This document shows, piece by piece, positions 1-10,683 of a stretch of 64,000 nucleotides of DNA. Position 1 is the stretch's first letter; every line of letters starts with the position of its first letter. A program made the translations under genes and the position numbers. Origin of the DNA: Cryptomeria japonica (taxonomy: Eukaryota > Streptophyta > Pinopsida > Cupressales > Cupressaceae); contig NC_081407.1 in assembly GCF_030272615.1 (NCBI RefSeq), positions 441,285,213 through 441,349,212 of the forward strand, given 5' to 3'. Below the pieces are notes generated by a model. The model ran no database searches, was not told where the DNA came from, and saw only the letters and a list, made by a program, of their open reading frames with translations.

Positions 1-2010
1 CTAAAATGGATGGAAGGGATGGAGGGGAAGGCATAAACATCTTGAGGAATGTCACTAAAGCTATGAATATTAATATATTCTTTTATATGGAGGGGTTCTT
101 TCTTTTGAAGGTATACCCCTTTTCTTTTATGAATATTTTGACCATAGGGTACTCTTTGCTTCGAGAAGGAGTGTGAGTCCATTATGAGGTGAATATAATA
201 TGATGGAAATGATGGGATTATGAAGTGGATCAGACCAGACCAAAGTGGAGGAACCCATTGTGCATGTATGGGGTTCATGAAAATCTTGTACCAACATGTT
301 AGAATCATGAGGGGGATCAAGACTACTGGGGGAACATGGAGCAGTGATAGGCTCTTCATTAGATGGAATGGGAGGAATAATTGGATCATTAAAAGAAATC
401 AAATCTTGGAGTGTTTATGGAATATTAGGACATGGAGATGGAGGGATAAAGGAATCATGTGGAGGATTTAAAGGGATGATAGCTTCTTGTGGTGGACATA
501 AAGTTGAAAGGATACTTTGATCTTGACAAGGAGGAAGATCATTGGATTCCTCTTTAAAGTTGGTTTTATTTTGAATTTCAATGGGATCATTAGGGATGAC
601 AGAAGGGATATCTTGATCTTGCTTAGGGAGTGGAATGTCAATGGGAATTTGGATAGGATGGAAAGGAATAGGGGAATCATCATGGGTATCTAGGAAGATG
701 GGATCTTGGTCAACAATTAGATGAAATGATAAGGTTTCAGGATCTTGATCTTGATTTGTTTAGGAATCATTTCTTCATTTTTTGAATCATCCTCTTGACA
801 TGGGGTATGATTTTGAATATGTGTGGGGTATTCTAGCAAGGAATAATTTCTTTGACATGAGGGAGATGAAATTTGAATGGGGTTATCTGCAATAGGTTTG
901 ATGGAAATGAAGTGCACAATGGTATTGGATCTAGCATTTCTAAAGAACAATGGGGATGTGCATCATGAAATAGATTATCTTAGCAATCAATTATGGATAA
1001 CCCTTGGGGAATTTCATCCTTAGGTGTATCATTTTATGAGGGTTATATGGAAGGTTCTTGCAAATCTTTGAAAGGTGTAGGAATAAATGCTATTGGGGAG
1101 TCAATTTGTTTATGGGGGGATGAGCCATTGCTAGACATAGGTGCATAATTTTGATCTTTCTCAAAAGGATCACTTAGGATTCTCTTAGGAGACGTGTAAA
1201 ATAGATACCTTTCTTTGTAGACACATTTTAATCCTTGTGAGATTTTAACATGGTTGAATTTTGATGTTGAATATTTTTTGGGTTTGGTATGAGTTGCAAC
1301 TTTGGTTTTTGAATTTCTAGTTGTAGTTGTTGATATTGGTTTATTGACTAAGTTTGTTGTTGGTACTCCATAGTCGGTTAAACCAATTGTTGGAATTGTG
1401 TGGTTGGTTGAGAATATTGTTGAAATTGCACCATTTGTTGTGTTGGTTGTATATGTTGGACCATCGGTTGTTGATTCAAGATTTAATTAAATAGAGTTTG
1501 ATAAAATGAGGTTTGTCTTGGAATTTGGTTGAACAAGGTTTGATTTGGGATTTGTTGAAATTGTTTCATCATCTCTATCTGTGAGATGACAGTTGGTATG
1601 TTTGATCATTTGAAAATAGATTTTACATCAATTAGCTCAATATTTGGATTTGGAACTTGAAATTTTTGAAACATTTTGGACATTTGGGATCTATTATTTT
1701 CAATGTTTTTCACTCGTTGTTTAAAGGTCTCTATTTCTCGCACTAGTTTCTCCTCTAGTTTTCATATTTGGACACTTGTTTCATCATAAAATTTTTGATT
1801 GATATTGTCTTGTTGGGTTGGATAGAATTGTGATTGCCTTGGATCAAAACAAGACTGAATTATGTTATTCATTGGACCAATCATCAATTGATATGTCAAA
1901 CTTTGTTGCATCATAGGAGCTTCGAATCTTTTTTCAATAGACATGTCACTATGCAAGTTTTGGGGGATTTTTGAATTTTTGAAATGATAGTGATATGCAA
2001 CTAAGTGCAA
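1..2010 (-). pseudogene. Decayed gag-like reading of element H
   Basis: Read on the minus strand, this stretch has the composition of a retrotransposon gag or pre-protease region. There is an open segment from an ATG near 2010 to 1762, then Gln-rich sequence (about 1570-1300), then Pro/Asp/His-rich sequence (about 950-127). The segments 950-717, 683-468 and 402-127 are each open but are separated by stops and frame changes, so nothing full-length survives. I see no CCHC knuckle, aspartic protease or RT motif. The reading starts just downstream (in sense) of the site where element A inserted, and the leader of H resumes at 10684. The gag assignment rests on composition and position only. The left end runs out of the window. 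Confidence 0.4.
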
Positions 2011-2026
2011 TGATAATGCAACTTAT

Positions 2027-3677
2027 TGTGTAGGAGAAAAAGTGAGACTAAGCAAATAGGCCCTAATCTCACTTTCAACCACACACTTGTGGAATACGAA
2101 AGAGCCTAGAGGTATCACACAATTGGCTACTTCTTTTTGTGGAAGAGAGAGCCACGGGCTACCTATTAGGATTTCTATTCCTTTGTTGTAATTGAAAGAT
2201 AAAATGATGCAAGTTCAATTCCTAACCCCAAAGTGCAAGTACGAACTAATAACAAGATTGCAGAATTGAACTTAAACAATGGAAAGTTGTAAACACAAGG
2301 ACAAGACAAGAATGAAAATGCGTACCCGGAGTTAAAATCTGAGTGAAAATGTTCGGGACGGGGGCGCAGGCACCACTGTCCTAATTCTGCCCCTGAAACT
2401 GCTGTTTTGCAACCTGAAAAGCTGTCAAAAATGCTGAAACTTGTTGTCTGACAGAAGGACCAGGGCGCCCAGCGCCCCTGTCCCAGGGACCAAGGTGCCT
2501 AGCGCCCCTGTCCTGGCAGGACCAGGGTGCCCCATGCCCCTGTCCTGGTCTTTTGCTTTGAAATTTGGTGCGGGGCTCGGTTTCTGTCTGCTTCCGCCGG
2601 ATCTACAACTTGCGGCGTCGTCCGAATCCCGAAACCTGCACTTATATCTGAAAAGGTATGGTGGGCGGCTATATAGGGTTTTTCCTTAGTCAAACCCCCA
2701 CTTTGGTGATTTCCACCTCCACGAATAGCCAAGTTGTATAGTAAAAGTTGTGTGTGCAGACCTTGTGTGTGTGCAAGATCCTAAAATGCAAGTAAGCAAA
2801 CTAGAGCAACCTAGAAAGTAAACCCTAATTGCTTGTAAATGATAATGTAAATGCTCCAAATCAAGATGCAAAGTGATCTAAAGCATGAATACAAATGATA
2901 TGATGAAGCTTATGCAAAGACATGAAAACAACATGAAATCATACCCAACCCCAAGGGAGGGGTACAAGCCAATCTTCAGTCAGTGATCCCTTATTGTTCT
3001 TCAATGCCTTCAAAGCCCTAAATGGATGAATGAAATTGAAAGATGCTTGATGGATGGATGTTGAATGTTGTTGAAGTCTTCAAAGATCTGCTCTTTCGCT
3101 ACATAGAAGGTCCTTGAAACCAAAATTCGGATCCTTTCAAATGAAGAAAGAGAGCTCTTATATATGAAACCCTAGGTCTTAATTTCAACTTTTGGCTGAC
3201 CTAGAGATTGAGTCTCCCGCCAATTTCTTGGGGTTAAGCTTTATTTTATGATTGGATTGCGCTCCTAAAATTTTGGGAAAAATGTCCAGGACCATGTGCA
3301 CGCCGGGCGCCATAGTCCCGACAACTTTTCACCAAATTTTTAGGGCCATTGGATATGATGATTTTAGAGAGAATCCCAAAGTTACAGCTGATTTCAAGAT
3401 GTTTTGACCCCCGAAATCAAGCCCCCAAGTTCAAAATAGGACCTAATTAGGGTTTTTGATTAAATGATGTATTAAAATGAAAGGGGCACACTTTAATGAA
3501 AAGGGCCCAACTTTATGATATGGGAGATGATAAAATAGAACCCTAGACCTAATTAATTTAATTAATTAAGTGCTAAAGGGGAAATGCATTGCAAAATGCA
3601 AAATGCGCCAAGGCGGGTGCTAAACTAGGTGTGAAATTGTACCACCCTAGCAAGTGCATACAATTTACGACGCTACA
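2027..3677 (-). repeat. 3' LTR of element A
   Basis: A 1651-bp direct repeat of 9031-10683, nearly identical with scattered substitutions and small indels. In sense it starts TGTAGCG at 3677 and ends CCTACACA at 2027. It carries the same TATA-like box (about 3158-3168) and GC-rich minisatellite (2457-2550) as its partner. Confidence 0.93.
2457..2550. repeat. GC-rich ~31-bp minisatellite in 3' LTR of A
   Basis: Three imperfect units of GGACCAGGGCGCCCAGC plus CCCTGTCC type in an otherwise AT-rich LTR. Each unit is close to self-complementary (GGAC-AGGGCGC against GCGCCC-TGTCC), so transcripts could form stable hairpins. Confidence 0.8.
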
Positions 3678-3693
3678 TTTAGCCCCCACTTTA
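3678..3693 (-). other. Polypurine tract of A
   Basis: In sense, TAAAGTGGGGGCTAAA directly abuts the 3' LTR start. It is purine-rich with a G5 run, in the right place to prime plus-strand DNA. Confidence 0.7.
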
Positions 3694-5535
3694 GCGGTCA
3701 TATGAACACTACGTGCATATGCAAGCTAAAGTACAGAAAAGTAAACATTATTTGAAAAAGGATATATCCATAAGTCTGTCGAACGAAGCCCCCAGTGGTA
3801 TCTGCAGTACACAGTTAGGAACCGCACCCTACAAAGCACACGTTAGATCACAAAATCACCTAATGCTTACTAAGGAAGGTGATGAAAATTCGAGGGTAGC
3901 TATATGCCCCCCCCTGTTTCGGCTTGCTAATTTTAGTGAGTTGAAACAAGGTATCATGTTTACCACTTCGAATTGTTAAAGAATATTGATGACAAATGCT
4001 CACAAGAAGATTTGATATGAGATCAAAAACTAATGGAGAATCATTTGGTAAGAAAGAGGACTAAATCTCAATTCCAACACAACAAAGAGTGTGAGGATTT
4101 GAGAGTTCTCTAACATAAGATGAAGTATGTAAATGGAAACAAAATGCAAAGAAAAGAAAAGAAAGGCAAAAAAGCATGAATACACACATTGTTGATCCAT
4201 GAGAAGAATAGTGAGAGAGAAAACATGGACTTCTCACCCCTAGATCATGTCTAGGTGATCCATGGGAAAAAGGACATGGAAAACTAGCCCCTAGAGTCTG
4301 TCTAGATGATCCATGTAAGGGAGGAGAGTGAGAAAATCTAGCCTTATGCCGCTAGTTCCACTCAACCTCGTGCATGTGTGTGTAAGGGAGGTTAGAAGCA
4401 TCTCATAGGAGTCTATGCCCGAGTATGCTACAACCTGTATATGTATAGTACAAAAGCGTGACATCTCGCTCTAAGAGTCTGTGCTCTGGTTCCGAGAATA
4501 ATCACCTTGCATAAAAGAAAAATGGAGACATCTCACTCTAAGAGTCTGTTCTCTGGTTCCGAGAATGACCCATTGCTCAAAAAGTGTAATGTTTATGTCA
4601 TAAGCAAAGTAGAACAAGGATACCTACCTTCATCACAAAAGAAGATACCCCAAAAATGCAACAATGTCATAGATCCAAGCAAGAGAGTTTTGCACTCTTT
4701 AAGCAAGGATAAGATAGTTGAAAAGGGATATCTTGTAGTATGTGTAAAGGAGATCCTTAGAGGAGAAGAAATATTTGTACAAAAGACACCTATCCCCAAG
4801 AGGAATTGTCTTAGACAAATATAACATCTTCTAGAATAAGACAAAGAAGAGAATAAGAATGCAATACTTCCTTCTTTTGCGAGGTGAAAGTGATTCTTAA
4901 TGAAGGATGACGCTCTTTTTAACCCAATTGGGAGAGTGAATTCATGTATTTTACCAAGTGCAAAAAAGGTTGTAGTCAAGGACTTACACCTCTTGTAAGA
5001 GAGAATCCTTGAACAAACAACAACAAATGCATACAAGGAATAACATCAAGTAATAAAGTTCACACCATCCACAAAATAGGAAAAAGTGGATCCTTAGATC
5101 AAAATAAGGAAAGATCATTGCCTCCCAAGGATAAGGACAATGAGAAGGACTTACACAATCTTCTAGGGAGAGATTTAGACATAAGCAAAATGCAATCAAG
5201 ACATTAGTGTATGTAAAATGCTCCTCATAAGAAGTGGGTAGGATAAGAAAGAGAATACACATCTTCTCCCATATCTAGGAAAAGAGGATTCTAAAGAAAA
5301 GATGATCAATATTTCCACACTATTAACCCAAAGGGAAATTTTAACCATAAAAAGAAGAGATGTATGAAATCACTCTTGTCCCCATAGGAACAAGAGATAA
5401 CATAGAAAATTAGGCTATTATGTTGCTTCAAAAATATGATTGCACTTGAAATTGTACCATCATAAATGACAATGAGCCCCCAGTAAATGAGCTACCAATG
5501 TCACATAATGATGAGCAACATAATAGCCATTAATG
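3694..5535. other. Pol-position interior of A, non-coding
   Basis: Lies between the gag-pro stop and the PPT, where pol would be. No RT, RNase H or integrase motif appears on either strand. A ~49-bp direct repeat (about 4461-4509 and 4526-4575, both with CTCTAAGAGTCTGT and GGTTCCGAGAAT) is the only clear structure. Small ORFs here look like chance. Confidence 0.6.
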
Positions 5536-8500
5536 TTATTTAAAGACATGATAGATTGAATGAGGTATTTGAATATGACATGTTGAATGCTCAACTATAA
5601 GTGAGATCAACAACATGTATAAAATGATAAAAATTGAAGAAGAAAAGTCACAAGAAATCTTAGAAGAGGGATGAGTGTAATTTATTAGAGCCTTATCCCT
5701 AGAGGAAAGGACTTTATGATGAATAGGAGATGAAGATTCATAAGTGGATTTAGAAATTTGAGGGGATTCATAAAGAGATTTGTTCATCACCAAGATTTCC
5801 TTATGAGGGGAATGAGAGTTGATAGAAGTAGAAGATGATTTAGTTGAAGTGAGATCATCATCACTACTAAATATAGCATTCACATTGAGAGATGGTCTTT
5901 TAGATGCTTTGGTGGGCTTAGAAAGATTATATCCAAGTCCAAATGAATATTCATGCATGTTATGTTCTAAAGGAACTTTAATTCCTTGTTCATTTGCGCC
6001 ACAACCATTTCCACTATAGCCACTCTTAGCCAAAATATGAAAACCACGACCATAACGATTAGCCATTTCAGAAAGAAAAGGTGGTTTTTCATAAGACAAA
6101 GAATCAAATTCTTCAGAATTAGAGGTGTGAGGAGAAGAAGTTTGAGAAGCGGCCACAAAATTATTGCTCATAGGTTTAGGTAAGACTGATTGATTTCTAG
6201 TTTCTTCCTTCTTTTTAACTTTAAGGTCTCTAGGAGGAACCCTATACTCACCTACAAAGGTGGGATTGAAATCAAGAGATCCCCAATCGTCTTCTGCGAG
6301 AACCTTCTTAGGATCAAAAGCCTTTTCATGTGTAGATTCAAGTTGAGAAGAATCTTCTTCAGGAGCTTCAGACTCATCCAAAGAATTTGGATTATCAGAG
6401 GGTGATGATTCATCCATAGGTATCTTGTTTAACAAGTCATCACTAGAAGAGGAAGGCTTAGAAGAACTCCCTTTGGAAGTAGATGTTTGCAAACAAGCTT
6501 GAAAATTAGTATCACCTATCAAGGTATATGTCTTATTGTTATAAATAAATTTAACTTGTCTATGCAATGTAGAGGGGACAGCTTGCATACTGTGAATCCA
6601 AGGTCTCCCTAATAACAAGTTGTATGTTAGATTTCCTGACATAACATGGATAGGAGTAGGCAAAGTAATAGGTCCCACTGTGATGGGTAAGGTGATAATA
6701 CCTAATGAAGACTTAGCCACATTATCAAAGCCTCTAATGGGATGAGAGTCAGGCTCAATAAGGGATGTATCCACATTCATCTTATGCAATAGATTAATGC
6801 TACACACATTAAGGCCAGAGCCATTATCTACCAGTGTTTGTCTTATAGCAGTGTCATTTATGATAACCACAATCATCAAGGGATCACATTGATGTTGAAT
6901 TTCACTAGTAGGCAACTCATCTTGAGTAAACACAATTTGAGCTTTAGGATTCATCATAGAGTTAACCAAAGACACTATATTACTAGATGTATTAGGTGGA
7001 GGAACATTCAAATCTTTCAAGGCATCTTGTAACATTCCATGATGAGCGGAAGAAGTTTGGATCAAATCCCAAAGGGATATCTTAGCAGGAGTAGTTTTAA
7101 GTTGTTCAATGAGATCATAGTCCTTACTAAGCATTTGTGAAATACGAGGAGCTTGAGGAAGAATAGGTTGGGAAGGAGGAAGTGAAGTTGGGATAACTAG
7201 AGGAGGATTAGGTTGCCTATTGTTTCTAGTATTATAAGTATGGGCAACTGCATGATAACTCTCTCTAGTCAGTTGCTTAGCATACTCATAAGGGCTCTTA
7301 GTAGAATAACCTCCTTGCACAGTAATAATAGGTTTCTTAGGAGTGCAAAAAGAATCATTAGTATAACCACCTTGAACCACTAAGATAGGCTTATTTAAAG
7401 GTTGAGAATTTTGAGAAGGACAAGCACCTTGGATATTGAAGAGAGGTTTGTTAGATGTTTCATTCACATGTATCAAATTGATTGAGGATGGTTTAGAGGA
7501 ATGAACAAAAGTGTTGGAAGAATTGTTGATAGTATTCTCTTGCACTAAAACCTCATCATGGATTAAATCAATTTTAGGAGAGAGACAAGGGGTAGGCATT
7601 GATGTTCTAGTAGGCAGAGAAATACTAGGAAAGGTCATATCATCCTCTATCATCAAAGGATCTACATGGGGAATAAATTCTTTAGGAGAAGGATCAACAT
7701 TACTCTCTAAAGTCTCACTCTTGAGAGGGAGATCTTTGAAAGAGATGTTAACCATCTTGCTTTGAACTAGGGTATCCTTATGAGTAGAACCAAGTTGAGG
7801 AGAGGGAGATGCTTTATTTTTAGAGGGAGAATAATTGAGATTCAAGGAAGGTGAGACACTATCAAGGGAGTTTTCAATTTTGATTTCATCCCCTTTGGCT
7901 AGGGGTAAAGAATAATCTACACCTTCTTCTAATGGTTCATCCCAAATAGTGAAGTGGTTGAAAGGAATGTTTGAAGTATTGTCAATTTTGGGAGAGGAGA
8001 TAACATTGTTTATTAATTCCTCATCCTTAGGAGGGAGAGCATCAATAGATGTGTTAAACTCATCCTCTTTCCTCAAAATATGTTCAATATGATCTTTAGG
8101 GGAGAGAGAATTAAGGAAATTGCTTATTATTTCATCTTCTTTCTCTAAGGGATGCTTATGGGTGAGACAAACTTTAGGAGAAGGGTAAGCATTTATCATT
8201 AATTCATCATCTCTAGTGGGAATTTTGTTGGAAAAGGAAATGCCATCACTAGTAAATGTAGGGATAATGTCATCTTCTTGCACAAAAGGATCCTCATGAA
8301 GGGAGTGTTTTTTAGGAGGAACATGAACATATTTCTCCAAAGATTCATGCTTAGGAAGGAGATCTTTGAAAGAAGTGTTCATAACCTCTTGTTGCACTAA
8401 CATGCCCCCATTGGAAGGACCAACTTTAGGAGAAAATAAGTAAATTTCCATCAATACCTTTTCACTTAGAGAGGCATCATGTAGCGAAGGTGAAGTAACA

Positions 8501-8742
8501 TTAAGAAAGGTGTTTATGAAATCATTCTCTTCCTCTAGGATAGCTAAATAGGAAGGGCACATTTTAGGAGAATTGTCAAGATCACTCTTAAAGGCTTCAT
8601 CCTTAGAGCATGGGAGAGTCTCAAAGGGATTGGAAGCAACTCTTTTAGGCACTAAAATGTTGTTATAGATGGGGGGAGGTTCTTTAGGAGAAGGAAAAAT
8701 TGAAACAAGGGAAGCTAACCCATTATCAAATGAATGCATCAT
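5536..8742 (-). CDS. Gag-protease/G-patch-like protein of element A
   Basis: Open for 1068 codons from the ATG at 8742. Residues about 1-430 are low-complexity, rich in Ser, Pro, Lys and acidic residues, and contain a diverged internal duplication (about 115-165 against 325-375, each with a SFKDL core). Residues about 485-615 resemble the gag-to-protease linker of plant Gypsy proteins. Residues about 620-735 look like a retropepsin-type domain: LVDNGSGLNVCS (637-648, putative catalytic Asp639), then LLGRPWIHSMQAVPSTLH (710-727), a signature of plant gag-pro proteins. Residues about 896-940 resemble a Gly-rich G-patch. The last 30 residues contain a hydrophobic stretch. No CCHC knuckle and no pol follow. 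In infected-cell terms it would act in cytoplasmic particles. The frame is unbroken although pol is gone, which suggests either a recent copy or selection for gag-pro. I did not find an alternative start needed to explain it. Confidence 0.8.
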   Translation of the reverse strand: MMHSFDNGLASLVSIFPSPKEPPPIYNNILVPKRVASNPFETLPCSKDEAFKSDLDNSPKMCPSYLAILEEENDFINTFLNVTSPSLHDASLSEKVLMEIYLFSPKVGPSNGGMLVQQEVMNTSFKDLLPKHESLEKYVHVPPKKHSLHEDPFVQEDDIIPTFTSDGISFSNKIPTRDDELMINAYPSPKVCLTHKHPLEKEDEIISNFLNSLSPKDHIEHILRKEDEFNTSIDALPPKDEELINNVISSPKIDNTSNIPFNHFTIWDEPLEEGVDYSLPLAKGDEIKIENSLDSVSPSLNLNYSPSKNKASPSPQLGSTHKDTLVQSKMVNISFKDLPLKSETLESNVDPSPKEFIPHVDPLMIEDDMTFPSISLPTRTSMPTPCLSPKIDLIHDEVLVQENTINNSSNTFVHSSKPSSINLIHVNETSNKPLFNIQGACPSQNSQPLNKPILVVQGGYTNDSFCTPKKPIITVQGGYSTKSPYEYAKQLTRESYHAVAHTYNTRNNRQPNPPLVIPTSLPPSQPILPQAPRISQMLSKDYDLIEQLKTTPAKISLWDLIQTSSAHHGMLQDALKDLNVPPPNTSSNIVSLVNSMMNPKAQIVFTQDELPTSEIQHQCDPLMIVVIINDTAIRQTLVDNGSGLNVCSINLLHKMNVDTSLIEPDSHPIRGFDNVAKSSLGIITLPITVGPITLPTPIHVMSGNLTYNLLLGRPWIHSMQAVPSTLHRQVKFIYNNKTYTLIGDTNFQACLQTSTSKGSSSKPSSSSDDLLNKIPMDESSPSDNPNSLDESEAPEEDSSQLESTHEKAFDPKKVLAEDDWGSLDFNPTFVGEYRVPPRDLKVKKKEETRNQSVLPKPMSNNFVAASQTSSPHTSNSEEFDSLSYEKPPFLSEMANRYGRGFHILAKSGYSGNGCGANEQGIKVPLEHNMHEYSFGLGYNLSKPTKASKRPSLNVNAIFSSDDDLTSTKSSSTSINSHSPHKEILVMNKSLYESPQISKSTYESSSPIHHKVLSSRDKALINYTHPSSKISCDFSSSIFIILYMLLISLIVEHSTCHIQIPHSIYHVFK

Positions 8743-9009
8743 GACATCAATTTTCCTCTTTCAAATGATAACATATGCAAAATAGAAGGAAATGTTTAAT
8801 TAAATGTAGATTTAGAAAATGAAATTTATGATTCAAATGAGTTCCTAAATCAGATTTGAAATTACTGATCCCAATTAAGCTATCCACAAGTTCAAATTAG
8901 GGTTTTAGCAAAAATTTCCTCTAAATTTTTGAATCTTGCAAGAAATTAAAACTTGTAAGCATAAACACTCAAATTTGAAAACATAAATCAGATTTAGAGA
9001 AGATTGGAG

Positions 9010-9027
9010 TTCACGTCGGGTTCACCA
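9010..9027 (-). other. Primer binding site of A, tRNA-Trp type
   Basis: Three bases inside the 5' LTR, the minus strand reads TGGTGAACCCGACGTGAA. This is the complement of a tRNA 3' end TTCACGTCGGGTTCACCA. From memory that is the 3' end of plant cytosolic tRNA-Trp(CCA). All other elements in this window use the initiator-Met type TGGTATCAGAGC. Confidence 0.75.
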
Positions 9028-9460
9028 AAATGTGTAGGAGAAAAAGTGACACTAAGCAAACAGGCCCTAATCTCACTTTCAACCACACACTTGTGGAATA
9101 TGAAAGAGCCTAGAGGTATCACACAATTGGCTACTTCTTTTTGTGGAAGAGAGAGCCACGGGCTACCTATTAGGATTTCTATTCCTTTGTTGTAATTGAA
9201 AGATAAAATGATGCAAGTTCAATTCCTAACCCCAAAGTGCAAGTATGAACTAATAACAAGATTGCAAAATTGAACTTAAACAATGGAAAGCTGTAAACAC
9301 AAGGACAAGACAAGAATGTAAATGCGTACCCAGAGTTAAAATCTGAGTGAAAATGTTCGGGATGGGGGCGCGAGCGCCACTGTCCTGATTCTGCCCCTGA
9401 AACTGTTGTTTTGCAACCTGAAAAGCTATCAAAAATGCTGAAACTTGTTGTTTGACAGAA

Positions 9461-9556
9461 GGACCAGGGCGCCCAGCACCCCTGTCTTGGCAGGACCAGG
9501 GCGCCCAGCACCCCTGTCCTGGCAGGACCAGGGCACCCCACGCCCCTGTCCTGGTC
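9461..9556. repeat. GC-rich ~31-bp minisatellite in 5' LTR of A
   Basis: The same three-unit array as in the other LTR, with a few C-to-T or G-to-A differences in CpG contexts and a slightly different second unit boundary. Confidence 0.8.
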
Positions 9557-10160
9557 TTTTTCTCTAAAATTTGGTGCGGGGCTCGGTTTCTGTCTGCTTC
9601 CGTCAGATCTGCAACTTGCGGTGTCGTCCGAATCCCGAAACCTGCACTTATATCTGAAAAGGTATGGTGGGTGGCTATATAGGGTTTTGCCTTAGTCAAA
9701 CCCCCGCTTTGGTGATTTCCACCTCCACAAATAGCCAAGTTGTATAGTAAAAGTTGTGTGTGCAGACCTTGTGTGTGTGCAAGATCCTAAAATGCAAGTA
9801 AGCAAACTAGAGCAACCTAGAAAGTAAACCCTAATTGCTTGTAAATGATAATGTAAATGCTCCAAATCAAGATGCAAAGTGATCTAAAGCATGAATACAA
9901 ATGATATGATGAAGCTTATGCAAAGACATGAAAACAACATGAAATCATACCCAACCCCAAGGGAGGGGTACAAGCCAATCTTCAGTCGGTGATCCCTTAT
10001 TGTTCTTCAATGCCTTCAAAGCCCTAAATGGATGAATGAAATTGATAGATGCTTGATGGATGGATGTTGAATGTTGTTGAAGTCTTCAAAGATCTACTCT
10101 TTCGCTGCATAGAAGGTCCTTGAAACCAAAATTTGGATCCTTTCAAATGAAGAAAGAGAG

Positions 10161-10174
10161 CTCTTATATATGAA
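10161..10174 (-). promoter_or_regulatory. TATA-like box in 5' LTR of A
   Basis: On the minus strand the LTR reads TTCATATATAAGAG, the best core-promoter match in it. It lies about 510 bp from the U3 start, and the same box is in the 3' LTR. Transcription would start some 30 bp to the left on the plus-strand map. Start site inferred, not shown. Confidence 0.5.
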
Positions 10175-10683
10175 ACCCTAGGTCTTAATTTCAACTTTTG
10201 GCCGACCTAGAGATTGAATCTCCCGCCAATTTCTTGGGGTTAAGCTTTATTTTATGATTGGATTGCGCTCCTTAAATTTTGGGAAAAATGTCCGGGACCA
10301 TGTGCACGCCGGGCGCCATGGTCCCGACAACTTTTCACCAAATTTTCAGGGCCATTGGATATGATGATTTTAGAGAGAATCCCAAAGTTACATCTGATTT
10401 CAAGATGTTTTGACCCCCGAAATCAAGCACCCAAGTTCAAAATAGGACCTAATTAGGGTTTTTGATTAAATGATGTATTAAAATGAAAGGGGCACACTTT
10501 AATGAAAAGGGCCCAACTTTATGATATGGGAGATGATAAAATAGAACCCTAGACCTAATTAATTTAGTTAATTAAGTGCTAAAGGGGAAATGCAATGCAA
10601 AATGCAAAATGTGCCAAGGCGGGTGCTAAACTAGGTGTGAAATTGTACCACCCTAGCAAGTGCGTACAATTTACGACGATACA

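Larger units (their letters stand above)
2027..10683 (-). mobile_element. Element A: Gypsy-type LTR retrotransposon without pol
   Basis: A complete 8.66-kb insertion. The two direct LTRs (2027-3677 and 9031-10683) begin TGTA and end TACACA in minus-strand sense. The flanking 5-mers are identical: CTTAT at 2022-2026 and at 10684-10688. PBS and PPT sit at the expected inner edges. The interior holds one long ORF (gag-protease type with a G-patch-like tail) and about 1.85 kb with no RT, RNase H or integrase motif. The element therefore has the layout of a non-autonomous derivative that would need pol supplied by a relative. The protease and G-patch-like features recall plant Tat/Ogre-type gag-pro proteins; that lineage is inferred from motifs, not from a tree. 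Confidence 0.93.
9031..10683 (-). repeat. 5' LTR of element A
   Basis: A 1653-bp direct repeat of 2027-3677. In sense it starts TGTATCG at 10683 and ends CCTACACA at 9031, immediately followed by the PBS. It should contain the promoter of the element. Confidence 0.93.

Noticed and set aside
4507-5262. ORFs of 92-147 codons on both strands in the interior of A
   Set aside because: Overlap each other on opposite strands, low complexity, no domain; likely chance.
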